A stretch of DNA of 64,000 nucleotides, taken from NCBI RefSeq assembly GCF_000661915.1, contig NZ_CP007509.1, forward strand, positions 1,922,001 to 1,986,000, given 5' to 3'. Positions within the stretch are counted from its first letter, which is position 1, and every line of letters starts with the position of its first letter. The DNA is from Stutzerimonas decontaminans (lineage in GTDB: Bacteria > Pseudomonadota > Gammaproteobacteria > Pseudomonadales > Pseudomonadaceae). A program made the translations under genes and the position numbers. Positions 29,100 through 37,228 of this stretch are shown one piece after another. The notes beneath the pieces are model-generated. The model made no database searches, was not told the origin of the DNA, and was given only the letters and a program-made list of their open reading frames with translations.

Positions 29100-29127
29100 A
29101 AGAAAACCCGCCGAAGCGGGTTTTCTT
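29100..29127. terminator. Intrinsic terminator after the porin gene
   Basis: AAGAAAACCCGC-CGAA-GCGGGTTTTCTT, twelve pairs, followed on the minus strand by TTTTGCG. It ends the OprD-like transcript. Confidence 0.85.
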
Positions 29128-29159
29128 GTTCTACAGCACGATCATGCTATAGCCGCTAA

Positions 29160-30431
29160 TTACATCAGCGGAATGGTGTAGCTGACGATCAGACGGTTTT
29201 CGTCCACGTTGGTCGCACGAAGATAATTGTTGCGAGCAGTCGCGTTACGCCATTTGATATTCAGGTTCTTCAGCGCGCCTTCCTGGAAGGTGTAGCCGAT
29301 GTCCATGTCGCGCTCCCACTGCTTGCCTTCGGTACCGTTAGCGCGCTCAAAATTGTCGCCAGTGATATAGCGAGTCATGAAGGTCAGACCCGGAACACCG
29401 ATGGAGGCAAAGTTGAAGTCGTAGCGCGCCTGCCAAGACTTCTCGTCTTCGTTCGCAAAGTCGTTGATCTGGACATAGTTGACCAAGTACGGGTCAGTAG
29501 CGCCGCCGACGTAGGCAAAGCCAGTATCGCCACTCATTTTCTGATAGCCGAGACCAAAGCTATGGCCGCTCAGCGAATAAGTGACCATGGCACCAAGAGC
29601 TTTGTTATCGACGTTGGTGTTGCCGTCATCTTTGGAGCGGGAGTAGCGCAGATCCGTCTTCAGCGACTGGCCATCAGCGATTGGCAGTACATGTACAAGG
29701 TTGTACGTGTGCTGCTTGTACAGGTCTTCCAGGTTGCTGTAGTAGTAAGTCGCGGTCAGGTCTTTGGTCACCTGATAGCTACCGCCGAGGAATCGGAAGT
29801 CGTCCGACTCATTGGCAAAACCAGCGTCGGCGGCAACACCGCGGCGGCCGCCTGTGTTTACTGCCATTACTTGGTTATTGGTGGAGTCGCGATGGTTGAT
29901 GCGGTTGGCATAACCTGCATCCAGTGTCAGCCCCTTGATCTCTTTGGAGATGATCTGGGCGCCTTGCATTGTCTGCGGCAGCAAACGGCTATCGCTAGTG
30001 CCGATTGCAGGGTTCTTGAATTGCAGGGTGCCAACTTTCAGAACGGTTTCCGAAACTTTGGCTTTGCCGGTCAGGCCGAGCGAGGACCAGTCACCAGGTG
30101 CTTCATTGCCATAGGAGCTGGGCATAAGTCCGCTGCCACCAGTGTCTTCGCTGGAGTACAGCTTCACACCTTGCAGGCCGAGCGCATCGACACCGAATCC
30201 TACTGTGCCTTCGGTGTAGCCAGACTCGACGCGGAGCAGAAAGCCCTGGCCCCATTCTTCTTGCTTGCTCTGACCGGGATCTTCGCGGTAATCACGGTTG
30301 AAGTAAAAGTTACGCAGTTCCAGGCCAGCCTTGGTGTCTTCGATGAAGGCGGCTTGGGCCATGGTTGGGATAGCCAGTGTTGCTCCCAGAGTGGCGAGGG
30401 CCACGCCCCGGGCGATGGGGGTCTTGAGCAT
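29160..30431 (-). CDS. OprD-family outer membrane porin
   Basis: 423 residues. Signal peptide ending AQA before AFIEDTKAGLELRNFYFNRDY, the characteristic start of mature OprD-type porins; alternating amphipathic strands follow and the C-terminus is the aromatic/hydrophobic strand NRLIVSYTIPLM. Forms a substrate-specific channel for small organic acids or amino acids; substrate not predictable. AGGAG with nine-base spacing; the motif overlapping this site suggests catabolite repression control. Confidence 0.88.
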   Translation of the reverse strand: MLKTPIARGVALATLGATLAIPTMAQAAFIEDTKAGLELRNFYFNRDYREDPGQSKQEEWGQGFLLRVESGYTEGTVGFGVDALGLQGVKLYSSEDTGGSGLMPSSYGNEAPGDWSSLGLTGKAKVSETVLKVGTLQFKNPAIGTSDSRLLPQTMQGAQIISKEIKGLTLDAGYANRINHRDSTNNQVMAVNTGGRRGVAADAGFANESDDFRFLGGSYQVTKDLTATYYYSNLEDLYKQHTYNLVHVLPIADGQSLKTDLRYSRSKDDGNTNVDNKALGAMVTYSLSGHSFGLGYQKMSGDTGFAYVGGATDPYLVNYVQINDFANEDEKSWQARYDFNFASIGVPGLTFMTRYITGDNFERANGTEGKQWERDMDIGYTFQEGALKNLNIKWRNATARNNYLRATNVDENRLIVSYTIPLM

Positions 30432-30439
30432 TTCTTATT
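30432..30439 (-). promoter_or_regulatory. Crc/Hfq CA-type motif on the porin ribosome binding site
   Basis: The minus strand reads AGGAG-A-AATAAGAA-ATG. AATAAGAA fits AANAANAA, the motif bound by Hfq with Crc in pseudomonads, and fills the spacer between Shine-Dalgarno and start codon, where binding would block translation. Confidence 0.55.
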
Positions 30440-30850
30440 TCTCCTCGTTGGATGATGCTCTGAAGTCGCTCTTTACGGCGCCATGCAATAAAACATTACA
30501 GAGGTTTTTCAACCTTTAGACTTTAGTCGCCAAGTCCCTCAAGTCAACGTGCTAGACGGTCGCAGGTAAGTCGCGCAGTTGCTCGACATTCGCGTCCGAC
30601 TCGTAATCTTGCACAAGACAATGGCCTGGCGGTTAAAGACTAAAGGGTGTACCGGGCAATCTGCGTCGCCGCGGGTGGCTGCATCCTAGCGTTTTGCTCG
30701 GGCGGAGTCGAATGGCCATCGCATAATCGCCTGGCGAGTGCGGCTGAATTCACATTTTGTTGTGAGCATATCTGCTTATTGGTGCCCATTAATCAATGGC
30801 GAGCCGAGGAGCGCTTGCTAGAATTCATGCATTTAAGGCGAGAACATAGA
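30440..30850. other. Intergenic region between porin and glutaredoxin genes
   Basis: About 410 bp, more A/T-rich than its surroundings. It must contain the porin promoter and the promoter of the glutaredoxin gene. The glutaredoxin frame is open upstream to 30647 but that stretch is not protein-like. I see no RNA gene or repeat. Confidence 0.5.
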
Positions 30851-31105
30851 ATGTTGCCGGAATGCCAACTGTTCGGGACTTTAGGCTGTCATCTATGCGA
30901 GCAGGCTGAGGAGGTGCTCATGCCTTTGGTCGAATATGGGCTGCTGGTCGAGTTAATCGATATCGCTGAGCGGTCCGACTGGGTGGAGCTTTATGGCTTG
31001 CGAATCCCAGTGCTTCGCCGTGTTGATACTGGGGCCGAGCTGGATTGGCCGTTTGAGGCCGAACAGGTGGTGAGCTTTGTTGGAGCGCCGTGCCCTAAGG
31101 CATAA
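30851..31105 (+). CDS. Glutaredoxin-family protein (DUF836)
   Basis: 84 residues: LPECQLFGTLGCHLCEQAEEVLMPLVE with a CxxC redox motif, then GLRIPVLRRVDTGAELDWPFEAEQV carrying the cis-proline and substrate loop. Thioredoxin fold; probable small thiol oxidoreductase. Followed by a strong terminator. Confidence 0.8.
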   Translation: MLPECQLFGTLGCHLCEQAEEVLMPLVEYGLLVELIDIAERSDWVELYGLRIPVLRRVDTGAELDWPFEAEQVVSFVGAPCPKA

Positions 31106-31116
31106 GCTACAGGCAT

Positions 31117-31149
31117 AAAAAAAACCGGCTAAGTCAGCCGGTTTTTTTT
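31117..31149. terminator. Bidirectional intrinsic terminator
   Basis: A8-CCGGCT-AAGTC-AGCCGG-T8: works for the glutaredoxin gene and for the tRNA-Pro gene transcribed towards it. Confidence 0.9.
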
Positions 31150-31183
31150 GTCCAGTTCAGATAAATAACTGAACGACGGGATT

Positions 31184-31260
31184 TGGTCGGAGCGACTGGA
31201 TTCGAACCAGCGACCTTCTCGTCCCGAACGAGACGCGCTACCAAGCTGCGCTACGCTCCG
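31184..31260 (-). tRNA. tRNA-Pro (CGG)
   Basis: 77-nt cloverleaf on the minus strand: acceptor CGGAGCG with CGCTCCG, anticodon loop TTCGGGA (anticodon at 31224-31226 is CGG), T-loop GTTCGAATC and encoded CCA. Confidence 0.95.
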
Positions 31261-31406
31261 AAGATGGCGCGCATTCTACAGAAAAAGTTTTGTTGCACAA
31301 GGTGTTAGGCGGGATTTTTTCTAGGTGATCTGTCGGAGATATCGCCCGGTGGGCGGTCCGCCGCGCTGCTGGGTCGCTCTTTTCGCTGGGCGCGGCGGAT
31401 CAGGGG

Positions 31407-31628
31407 TTAGAGTTCTCGCACGGTGCGAACTTGGTCCTTGTTTACCTTCCCCGGTTTGCCGTCGATCTGCTCGTACTCATAAAAACCGGACTCGTCATCG
31501 TAATCCGGGCGGTCCAGCGTCTGGATTTCGCGGCCGTCGTTTAGGGTAATTACGCTCGGGTTGGCGCAGCCAGCCAGGAGGCCAAAGCTCATCGCTAGGG
31601 CAAGTGCGGGAAGAGTGATTGATTGCAT
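31407..31628 (-). CDS. YgdI/YgdR-like small lipoprotein (DUF903)
   Basis: 73 residues: lipoprotein signal LALAMSFGLLAGC (lipobox LAGC) followed by NPSVITLNDGREIQTLD and SGFYEYEQIDGKPGKVNKDQV, the SH3-like YgdI/YgdR pattern. Outer-membrane or periplasmic lipoprotein of unknown role. Confidence 0.85.
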   Translation of the reverse strand: MQSITLPALALAMSFGLLAGCANPSVITLNDGREIQTLDRPDYDDESGFYEYEQIDGKPGKVNKDQVRTVREL

Positions 31629-31674
31629 GACGCTGTTCCTTCTGCGGATATCGTTACCCATCGGACGAAGCACG

Positions 31675-32283
31675 TCACCGCGAAGTTCCCGTTGTTGGCA
31701 TGCCAGTCTTGAGCAATTCTGGCGTGTTGATATTGGCCAGGCGTGGATCGTCCGGTTCTATTCGAAGTTCATTCGCTCCTAGCTTAAGCAGGACGCGTTG
31801 GGGGCTCCGTTCACCGTCACGCCAGTACTCGTCGATCTGTTCGTGTAGGTCGGTAGGGATAATGCTGATGAGTGGCTCCCATTGCGCGCCGCGGCGGAGC
31901 ATGAGCGGCTTGTCCGGAGTACTGAGTGCAGCTGAGTAAATCGAGTGTAGTAACGCTCGGTCGATCAGTGGCGTGTCGCAAGGGAGCAACAGCATCCAGG
32001 GGTTGCGAGCAGCTACAAGGCCCGCGCGTATTCCTGCCAGTGGGCCCGGGAATCCTTCCTCTTCGTCTGTTATCAAGCGGTCTGCGTACACGGCATAGCG
32101 AGGCTGATTGCGATTGCAAGACAGCAGCAACTCGTCTGTGAGGGGGCGAACAACGTCGTGCAGCCACTCGATGAGCGGGCGGCCCTGCCATTCGATCAGC
32201 CCCTTGTCTTGTCCGCCCATGCGCTGCCCTCGACCGCCAGCCAGGAGCAGGATAGAGCAGGACGGCAATAAAGGGTCGGTCAT
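31675..32283 (-). CDS. mobA: Molybdenum cofactor guanylyltransferase
   Basis: 202 residues: nucleotide-binding ILLLAGGRGQRMGGQDKGLI, DEEEGFPGPLAGI and LLPCDTPLID. Transfers GMP from GTP to molybdopterin to make the bis-MGD cofactor, needed by nitrate reductases and formate dehydrogenases. Start set at MTDPLLPSC; upstream in-frame residues are not conserved-looking. Confidence 0.92.
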   Translation of the reverse strand: MTDPLLPSCSILLLAGGRGQRMGGQDKGLIEWQGRPLIEWLHDVVRPLTDELLLSCNRNQPRYAVYADRLITDEEEGFPGPLAGIRAGLVAARNPWMLLLPCDTPLIDRALLHSIYSAALSTPDKPLMLRRGAQWEPLISIIPTDLHEQIDEYWRDGERSPQRVLLKLGANELRIEPDDPRLANINTPELLKTGMPTTGTSR

Positions 32284-32500
32284 AAAGGCGCTCCGAAAAA
32301 AGCCCGAAATAGCAGCGGTGTCGATCGGCAGCAACCGCAGCATTTGCGATGCGAGGCTGCTGCGGGCTCCTGAAAGGCATGCGATGAGCTGAGAGCAGGC
32401 TTAAACGAACCTGAAAATCTGTTGTCTATCTGCTTCATCTGCTTTCTCCAGAGCAAAGTGGATGCCGCCTGCTTATTGGCCAGAAAAGGAGAACAAGCAC

Positions 32501-33529
32501 ATGCAGGAGAGAAACGTTTGGGTTGATTATGCCAAGGCGATCGGAATCATTCTCGTTGTCTACGGGCATGTCGCGCGCGGAGTTTTCAACGCCGGGCTGC
32601 CGATGGACGAGGCTGAGTTCGTGCTCGTGGACAGCATCATCTATAGCTTCCATATGCCGCTTTTCTTCTTTCTGTCGGGTTTGTTCTTCTTCGATTCGTT
32701 ACAAAAACGGGGCAGGGGTGGGCTGATCATCAATAAGGTGGACACCATCGTCTACCCCTTTATTGTCTGGTCGTTGTTGCAGGGCCTTTTCGAGGTTGCG
32801 CTTTCCAATTACACCAATGGGCAGGTGACACTGACTGAAGTGCTGTCGCTGCTCTGGATGCCGCGCGCCCAGTTCTGGTTCCTTTATGCTCTCTTCTTGG
32901 TGTTCGTGGTTTGCACATTCCTTTATGCGCGAGCTGACAGGCGATATTTCCTTCCGTTCGTGGTGCTGTTCGGGGTGTTGTTCGTTTTTCAGCAAGACCT
33001 GACGATCAATAATATGACGCGCTTTATCCTAGGGAATACGGTGTTCTTCGCGCTGGGTGTGTGGTTCAACGAGGTCAAGGCTTTTTTCTTGGCGCGCTAT
33101 GCACAGTTGGCTTTGTTCTTCGGGGCTTTGTTCGTCATAGGGCAGTACCTGTTCCATGTGACGTTCGGCATGAACTACACCGACGGCGGGCTTCCGGTGC
33201 TGGCGCTCGCGACGGTGTCCATTTTCTTCATGATTGCGTTGTCCATGTGGCTGGGGCAGTTCCGGGTCGATTGGTTCTTGTTCATCGGCGCATCTTCAAT
33301 GACGATTTACCTCATGCACATTCTGGCGGGCAGTGGGGTGCGGGTAATACTCAGCAAGTTCCTCGGCATTGACTCGATTGCTGCGCACCTTGTGGTTGGA
33401 ACTCTGATTGGTATCGCCGCGCCTCTACTTGCTCAGGTCGTGATAGATCGCTTCAAACTGCATTTTCTGCTTGCCCCCCCAAAGCGGATTTCTGCGTCCC
33501 ATCTACGCATGCGCAAGGCAATGGCATAG
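32501..33529 (+). CDS. Acyltransferase 3 family membrane protein
   Basis: 342 residues with about ten membrane helices. N-terminal VDYAKAIGIILVVYGHVARG includes the family's active-site histidine; HMPLFFFLSGLFFF follows. Resembles fucose 4-O-acetylase-type O-acyltransferases that modify surface sugars. AAAGGAG nine bases before ATG. No polysaccharide genes next to it, so the substrate is unknown. Confidence 0.8.
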   Translation: MQERNVWVDYAKAIGIILVVYGHVARGVFNAGLPMDEAEFVLVDSIIYSFHMPLFFFLSGLFFFDSLQKRGRGGLIINKVDTIVYPFIVWSLLQGLFEVALSNYTNGQVTLTEVLSLLWMPRAQFWFLYALFLVFVVCTFLYARADRRYFLPFVVLFGVLFVFQQDLTINNMTRFILGNTVFFALGVWFNEVKAFFLARYAQLALFFGALFVIGQYLFHVTFGMNYTDGGLPVLALATVSIFFMIALSMWLGQFRVDWFLFIGASSMTIYLMHILAGSGVRVILSKFLGIDSIAAHLVVGTLIGIAAPLLAQVVIDRFKLHFLLAPPKRISASHLRMRKAMA

Positions 33530-33606
33530 CGGGTCTTGCCCTCAAGCCGCCTCACCGGTTGTTAGGTTGAGGCGGTAATCGACGTGCGCCTGGTTGGTCC
33601 TGGCAG

Positions 33607-33915
33607 TCAGCCGCAGCTGACTCGCTCTATTGTCATGCCTGCACCGGTATTGAGGTTCAAGCGCCGGGAATCGTATTCCAGCGTGACAACGTCATCGGGT
33701 CCGATTATGCGAGCAGTATTCGCCCCTGATTGGTGCTTGGCTTGCTCGAGTAGCTCAGGCGTCGCTGTTTTGCCTACGAGGTTGCTCACGGCCTCGGAGT
33801 TGCAAGTCTCTTGTGTGTGGTGGGATCCGCTTGGAGGCGTAGCGCCGGATTTGCAGCCAGTCACCAGCGTTGGCAATGTCAGCAACAGCAGCATGGAAAG
33901 TGTGTGTCGATTCAC
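33607..33915 (-). CDS. I78-family peptidase inhibitor lipoprotein
   Basis: 102 residues: lipoprotein signal (SMLLLLTLPTLVTGC) then an I78 domain with an early Cys (TCNSEAVSNLVGK), ARIIGPDDVVTLEYDSRRLN and terminal RVSCG. Family members inhibit serine proteases; here probably anchored in the envelope. Confidence 0.8.
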   Translation of the reverse strand: MNRHTLSMLLLLTLPTLVTGCKSGATPPSGSHHTQETCNSEAVSNLVGKTATPELLEQAKHQSGANTARIIGPDDVVTLEYDSRRLNLNTGAGMTIERVSCG

Positions 33916-34116
33916 GGGCGTTCCCTATTCATTCGTTATCTTTGATCGAAGCTATTATTAAAGCTGCGAGCAGCTAGGTTAAAGGACGGACTAGCAAGAC
34001 GTAGTGGGAGGTTGAAAAATCGATCACGGTCAGGGAACCGAAGCGGCGCTGACTCGTCATATTGGCTGATGGCGCTTTGCAATCCTCAGTTGACGAAAAA
34101 AACAAGGAGTTTCGCT

Positions 34117-34518
34117 ATGTTCAATTCCCCTCTGCTCAAGCGAGTCGCGACAGTGCTGGCTGCTTTGCATCTTCTTCTGGTGGCGCAGATTCCGCTGGCT
34201 CAGGCAGCCATGATCGGCACGCCGGAAGTCGTTGCAGAGCATCAGCAGCAGGTAGACAGGCAGCAGTTGCTGACCATGCTGGATGATCAGGATGTGCAGA
34301 AGAAGCTCGAGTCGATGGGAGTCGAGCGTGAGCAGGTCGAGAAGCGCATCAACGGACTGACCGCTGCGGAGCTGGCTCAGTTCAATCAGCAACTTGATCA
34401 AGCGCCGGCTGGCGCGGGTGTGGTTGGTGTGATCGTGCTTTTCTTGGTGATCTTCATCATTACCGACATGCTCTGCGCTACTAACATCTTCAACTTCGTC
34501 AACTGCATCAACCGTTGA
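34117..34518 (+). CDS. PA2779-family membrane protein
   Basis: 133 residues: signal sequence (LKRVATVLAALHLLLVAQIPLAQA), a helical middle (QQQVDRQQLLTMLDDQDVQK, KRINGLTAAELAQFNQQLDQ) and a C-terminal membrane helix GVVGVIVLFLVIFIITDML. Paired with the following C39-like lipoprotein, as PA2779/PA2778 in P. aeruginosa; function unknown. AAGGAG seven bases upstream of ATG. Confidence 0.75.
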   Translation: MFNSPLLKRVATVLAALHLLLVAQIPLAQAAMIGTPEVVAEHQQQVDRQQLLTMLDDQDVQKKLESMGVEREQVEKRINGLTAAELAQFNQQLDQAPAGAGVVGVIVLFLVIFIITDMLCATNIFNFVNCINR

Positions 34519-35468
34519 GTCAGCGGCTACTCATACTGCTGCTGATCGGTCTGCTTGGTGGCTGTGCTCGGACGACGGTGACAACTGTCGACGATCCACA
34601 GCTTCCGGCGCGAGCTGAGCTGCTCGATGTGCCGTTCTACCCGCAGGAAGATTACCAGTGCGGACCCGCTGCGCTAGCGACAATGCTCTCGCAGCGGGGT
34701 ATCACCGCAACGCCGGATGCTCTGGTGGATCAGGTGTACATCCCCCAGCGCAAAGGCAGCCTGCAAGTAGAAATGGTCGCTGCCGCTCGCTCAAGTGGGC
34801 TTCTCGTATACCCGCTGCAACCCCGTCTGGACAATTTGCTTGCCGAAGTTGCGGCGGGCAATCCGGTCTTGGTACTGCAGAACCTGGCGTTTGATCGTTG
34901 GCCGCAATGGCACTTCGCTGTGGTAGTGGGCTATGACCTTTCTAAGCAGCGGATTGTTTTACGTTCCGGCACGACGAAACGTTGGGTAGGTAGTTTTGGA
35001 GAATTCGAACGGTCTTGGGCCAAGGCCGAACGCTGGGCCGTTGTTACGCTCAAACCTGATCAGATGCCGCACACCGCACAGGAAACAGTCTGGCTGCGTA
35101 GCGCGAGCGATCTGGAGGAGGTAGGTCAAGCGCGTGCTGCCCGCATCGCTTACGAGGCTGCTGCGGAGCGCTGGGATTCCGCGCTCTCACTGTTCGCGTT
35201 AGCGAACAGTCAATATGCGGCTGGAGAAAAGACTGCAGCCGAAGAGTCGTTGCGTGCGAGCGTACTTCTCGATCCTGGTTTCGCCATCGGATGGTTCAAT
35301 CTCTCGCAGGTGCTGGCCGAGCAGGGTTGTGCCTCCCTTGCTCGAGACGCGCATGCGTGTGCTATACGCATTGCTCCGAATGATGAGCGCCTCAGAGTCC
35401 CGCTGCCCGTGGGAGAGGGCGGCCGAGCGGCTCAGTGCCTGCCAGTTCCACCCTGTTCTCCGCCCTGA
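34515..35468 (+). CDS. PA2778-family C39-like cysteine peptidase lipoprotein with TPR
   Basis: 317 residues starting at a TTG that overlaps the previous stop (TTGA). Lipoprotein signal LLILLLIGLLGGC, then a C39 peptidase-like domain with YQCGPAALATML (Cys near residue 48) and WHFAVVVGYD (His near 133), then TPR-like helices (~200-290). Probably an envelope-anchored papain-like protease; it may process the partner encoded just upstream, by inference only. Confidence 0.8.
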   Translation: MSQRLLILLLIGLLGGCARTTVTTVDDPQLPARAELLDVPFYPQEDYQCGPAALATMLSQRGITATPDALVDQVYIPQRKGSLQVEMVAAARSSGLLVYPLQPRLDNLLAEVAAGNPVLVLQNLAFDRWPQWHFAVVVGYDLSKQRIVLRSGTTKRWVGSFGEFERSWAKAERWAVVTLKPDQMPHTAQETVWLRSASDLEEVGQARAARIAYEAAAERWDSALSLFALANSQYAAGEKTAAEESLRASVLLDPGFAIGWFNLSQVLAEQGCASLARDAHACAIRIAPNDERLRVPLPVGEGGRAAQCLPVPPCSPP

Positions 35469-35471
35469 TTT

Positions 35472-36755
35472 TCAGAACCCGAGCCGGTCGCGCAGACTGT
35501 AATACATTGCGCCGAGCGCGCTGAGCGGAACCTGAAAGCGCTGCCCTCCTGGAAATGGATAATGAGGCAGGCTCGCAAACGCATCGAATCTCTCCGCTTG
35601 GCCGCTGAGGGCTTCGGCGATAACCTTTCCGGCGACGTGCGTATAAGTAACGCCGTGACCGCTGCACCCTTGCGAGTAGTAAATATTGGAGCCCAGTCGT
35701 CCGACCTGGGGCAATCGTGAAAGCGTCAGCAGGAAGTTGCCGGTCCAGGCGTAGTCGATCTTCACCTTTTGCAACTGCGGAAAGGTCTTCAGCATTTTGG
35801 GGTGGATGATGGATTCGATGTCGGCCGGATCGCGCGCGCCATAGACAACACCGCCGCCGTAGATGAGGCGCTTATCGGCAGAAAGCCGGTAGTAATCGAG
35901 CAGGTAATTGCAGTCTTCGACACAGTAGTCCTGCGGCAGAAGATTGCGCGCGAACTCATCGTCTAGCGGCTCGGTTGCTATTACTTGAGTGCCGCAAGGC
36001 ATTGATTTGGCCGCCAGCTCGGGAACCAGATTGCCGAGGTAGGCATTGCCTGCGACCACAACGAACTTAGAACGTACGACTCCATTTGGGGTATGGACTA
36101 GTGGTGTTTCGCCTCGCTCGATTCGGATGGCGGGGGAGTGTTCGTGGATAACTCCGCCCAGCGATTCGACGGCAGCTGCTTCACCGAGTGCCAGATTGAG
36201 CGGATGAATATGGCCGCCTTGCTTGTCGAGCATCCCTCCAGCGTAACGGTCACAGGCGACTACTTGTCGTATGCCTTGGCCATCCAGTAGCTCAAGGTGC
36301 TGGTAACCGTATCTCTCCCACAGTGCCTTTTGGGTTTCGAGGTGATGCATCTGCTTCTGGTTGAAGGCCGCAAATATGCCGCCGTCTTTCAGGTCGCACT
36401 GAATGCCATAGCGTGCTACACGCTCACGGATGATTCGTCCGCCTTCGAATGCCATATCTCCGATTAGCTTCGCTGCCGAAGCGCTCGCACTACGCTCAAT
36501 GCTGTCAAGGTCTCGGCTGTAGCTGTTGACGATCTGGCCGCCATTGCGCCCAGAAGCGCCGAAGCCAACCTTCGCGGCCTCTAATACGATTACGCTGAAA
36601 CCCTTTTCTAGGAGAAACAGGGCCGTAGATAAGCCGGTGTATCCAGCACCGATCACGCACACGTCGGCCTGCTTGTTGTCTTGGAGTTCCGGCCGAGCAG
36701 CTGTCGGGTTGGCCGTCGCTGCGTAGTAGGAGGCGGGATAGCTGTTGTGCAGCAT
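35472..36755 (-). CDS. FAD-dependent amine oxidase, PuuB-like
   Basis: 427 residues, DAO-type flavoprotein: ADVCVIGAGYTGLSTALFLL dinucleotide site, GFGASGRNGGQIVNSYSRDL and a C-terminal YSQGCSGHGVTYTHVAGKVI. Closest in pattern to gamma-glutamylputrescine oxidase (PuuB), i.e. polyamine catabolism, but other amine substrates are possible. Convergent with the PA2778-like gene, 3 bp apart, without a terminator. Confidence 0.82.
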   Translation of the reverse strand: MLHNSYPASYYAATANPTAARPELQDNKQADVCVIGAGYTGLSTALFLLEKGFSVIVLEAAKVGFGASGRNGGQIVNSYSRDLDSIERSASASAAKLIGDMAFEGGRIIRERVARYGIQCDLKDGGIFAAFNQKQMHHLETQKALWERYGYQHLELLDGQGIRQVVACDRYAGGMLDKQGGHIHPLNLALGEAAAVESLGGVIHEHSPAIRIERGETPLVHTPNGVVRSKFVVVAGNAYLGNLVPELAAKSMPCGTQVIATEPLDDEFARNLLPQDYCVEDCNYLLDYYRLSADKRLIYGGGVVYGARDPADIESIIHPKMLKTFPQLQKVKIDYAWTGNFLLTLSRLPQVGRLGSNIYYSQGCSGHGVTYTHVAGKVIAEALSGQAERFDAFASLPHYPFPGGQRFQVPLSALGAMYYSLRDRLGF

Positions 36756-36923
36756 CTTGGATTCCCTGTTCTGAATTTTTTACGCATGCTAGCGCTTGAG
36801 TCTGCAGTTCGCCAGTACGAAGGCAGGGCGGGCAGAGATTTTCAAAATTTCCAAATATCAGTGGGTTAGAAGAAAAAACTGCTTGACTCTTTTTTTCCTG
36901 GCTTTAGAATGCGCCCCCATCGA

Positions 36924-37000
36924 AGGCACATAGCTCAGTTGGTTAGAGCACCACCTTGACATGGTGGGGGTCGTTGGTTCGAATCCAATTGTGCCTACCA
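36924..37000 (+). tRNA. tRNA-Val (GAC)
   Basis: 77-nt cloverleaf: acceptor AGGCACA with TGTGCCT, anticodon loop TTGACAT (GAC at 36958-36960), T-loop GTTCGAATC and encoded CCA. Confidence 0.95.
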
Positions 37001-37009
37001 ATTCGAATA

Positions 37010-37038
37010 AAAGGGTCGCTTAGGCGACCCTTTTTTTT
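37010..37038 (+). terminator. Intrinsic terminator after tRNA-Val
   Basis: AAAGGGTCGC-TTAG-GCGACCCTTT followed by a run of T. Confidence 0.9.
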
Positions 37039-37228
37039 GGCCTGCTTGTCAGGTCCCGGCGTTTCTGAAAGCATCGCCGGTCTTGTTTTCCTTCCAGTGA
37101 CTTCGATTCGGTCGGGTGAGCCCTAGGCGCCTGCCATTGTGCGGCAGGTATGCTCGCTGAATCGCTTTACTGGCTCATCCCAACCCATGTGGCCTTTGGT
37201 ACGGGTCACCACTAGGAGAGGAGGCGCC

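Noticed and set aside
30647..30850. N-terminal extension of the glutaredoxin gene
   Set aside because: The frame is open, but its translation is Cys/Trp-scattered and unlike the family, while MLPECQLFGTLGCHLC begins exactly at the domain.
34090..34110. AANAANAA-type match upstream of the PA2779-like gene
   Set aside because: The match lies in a plain A-rich run before the Shine-Dalgarno, so it arises trivially; position is not that of a translation-blocking site.
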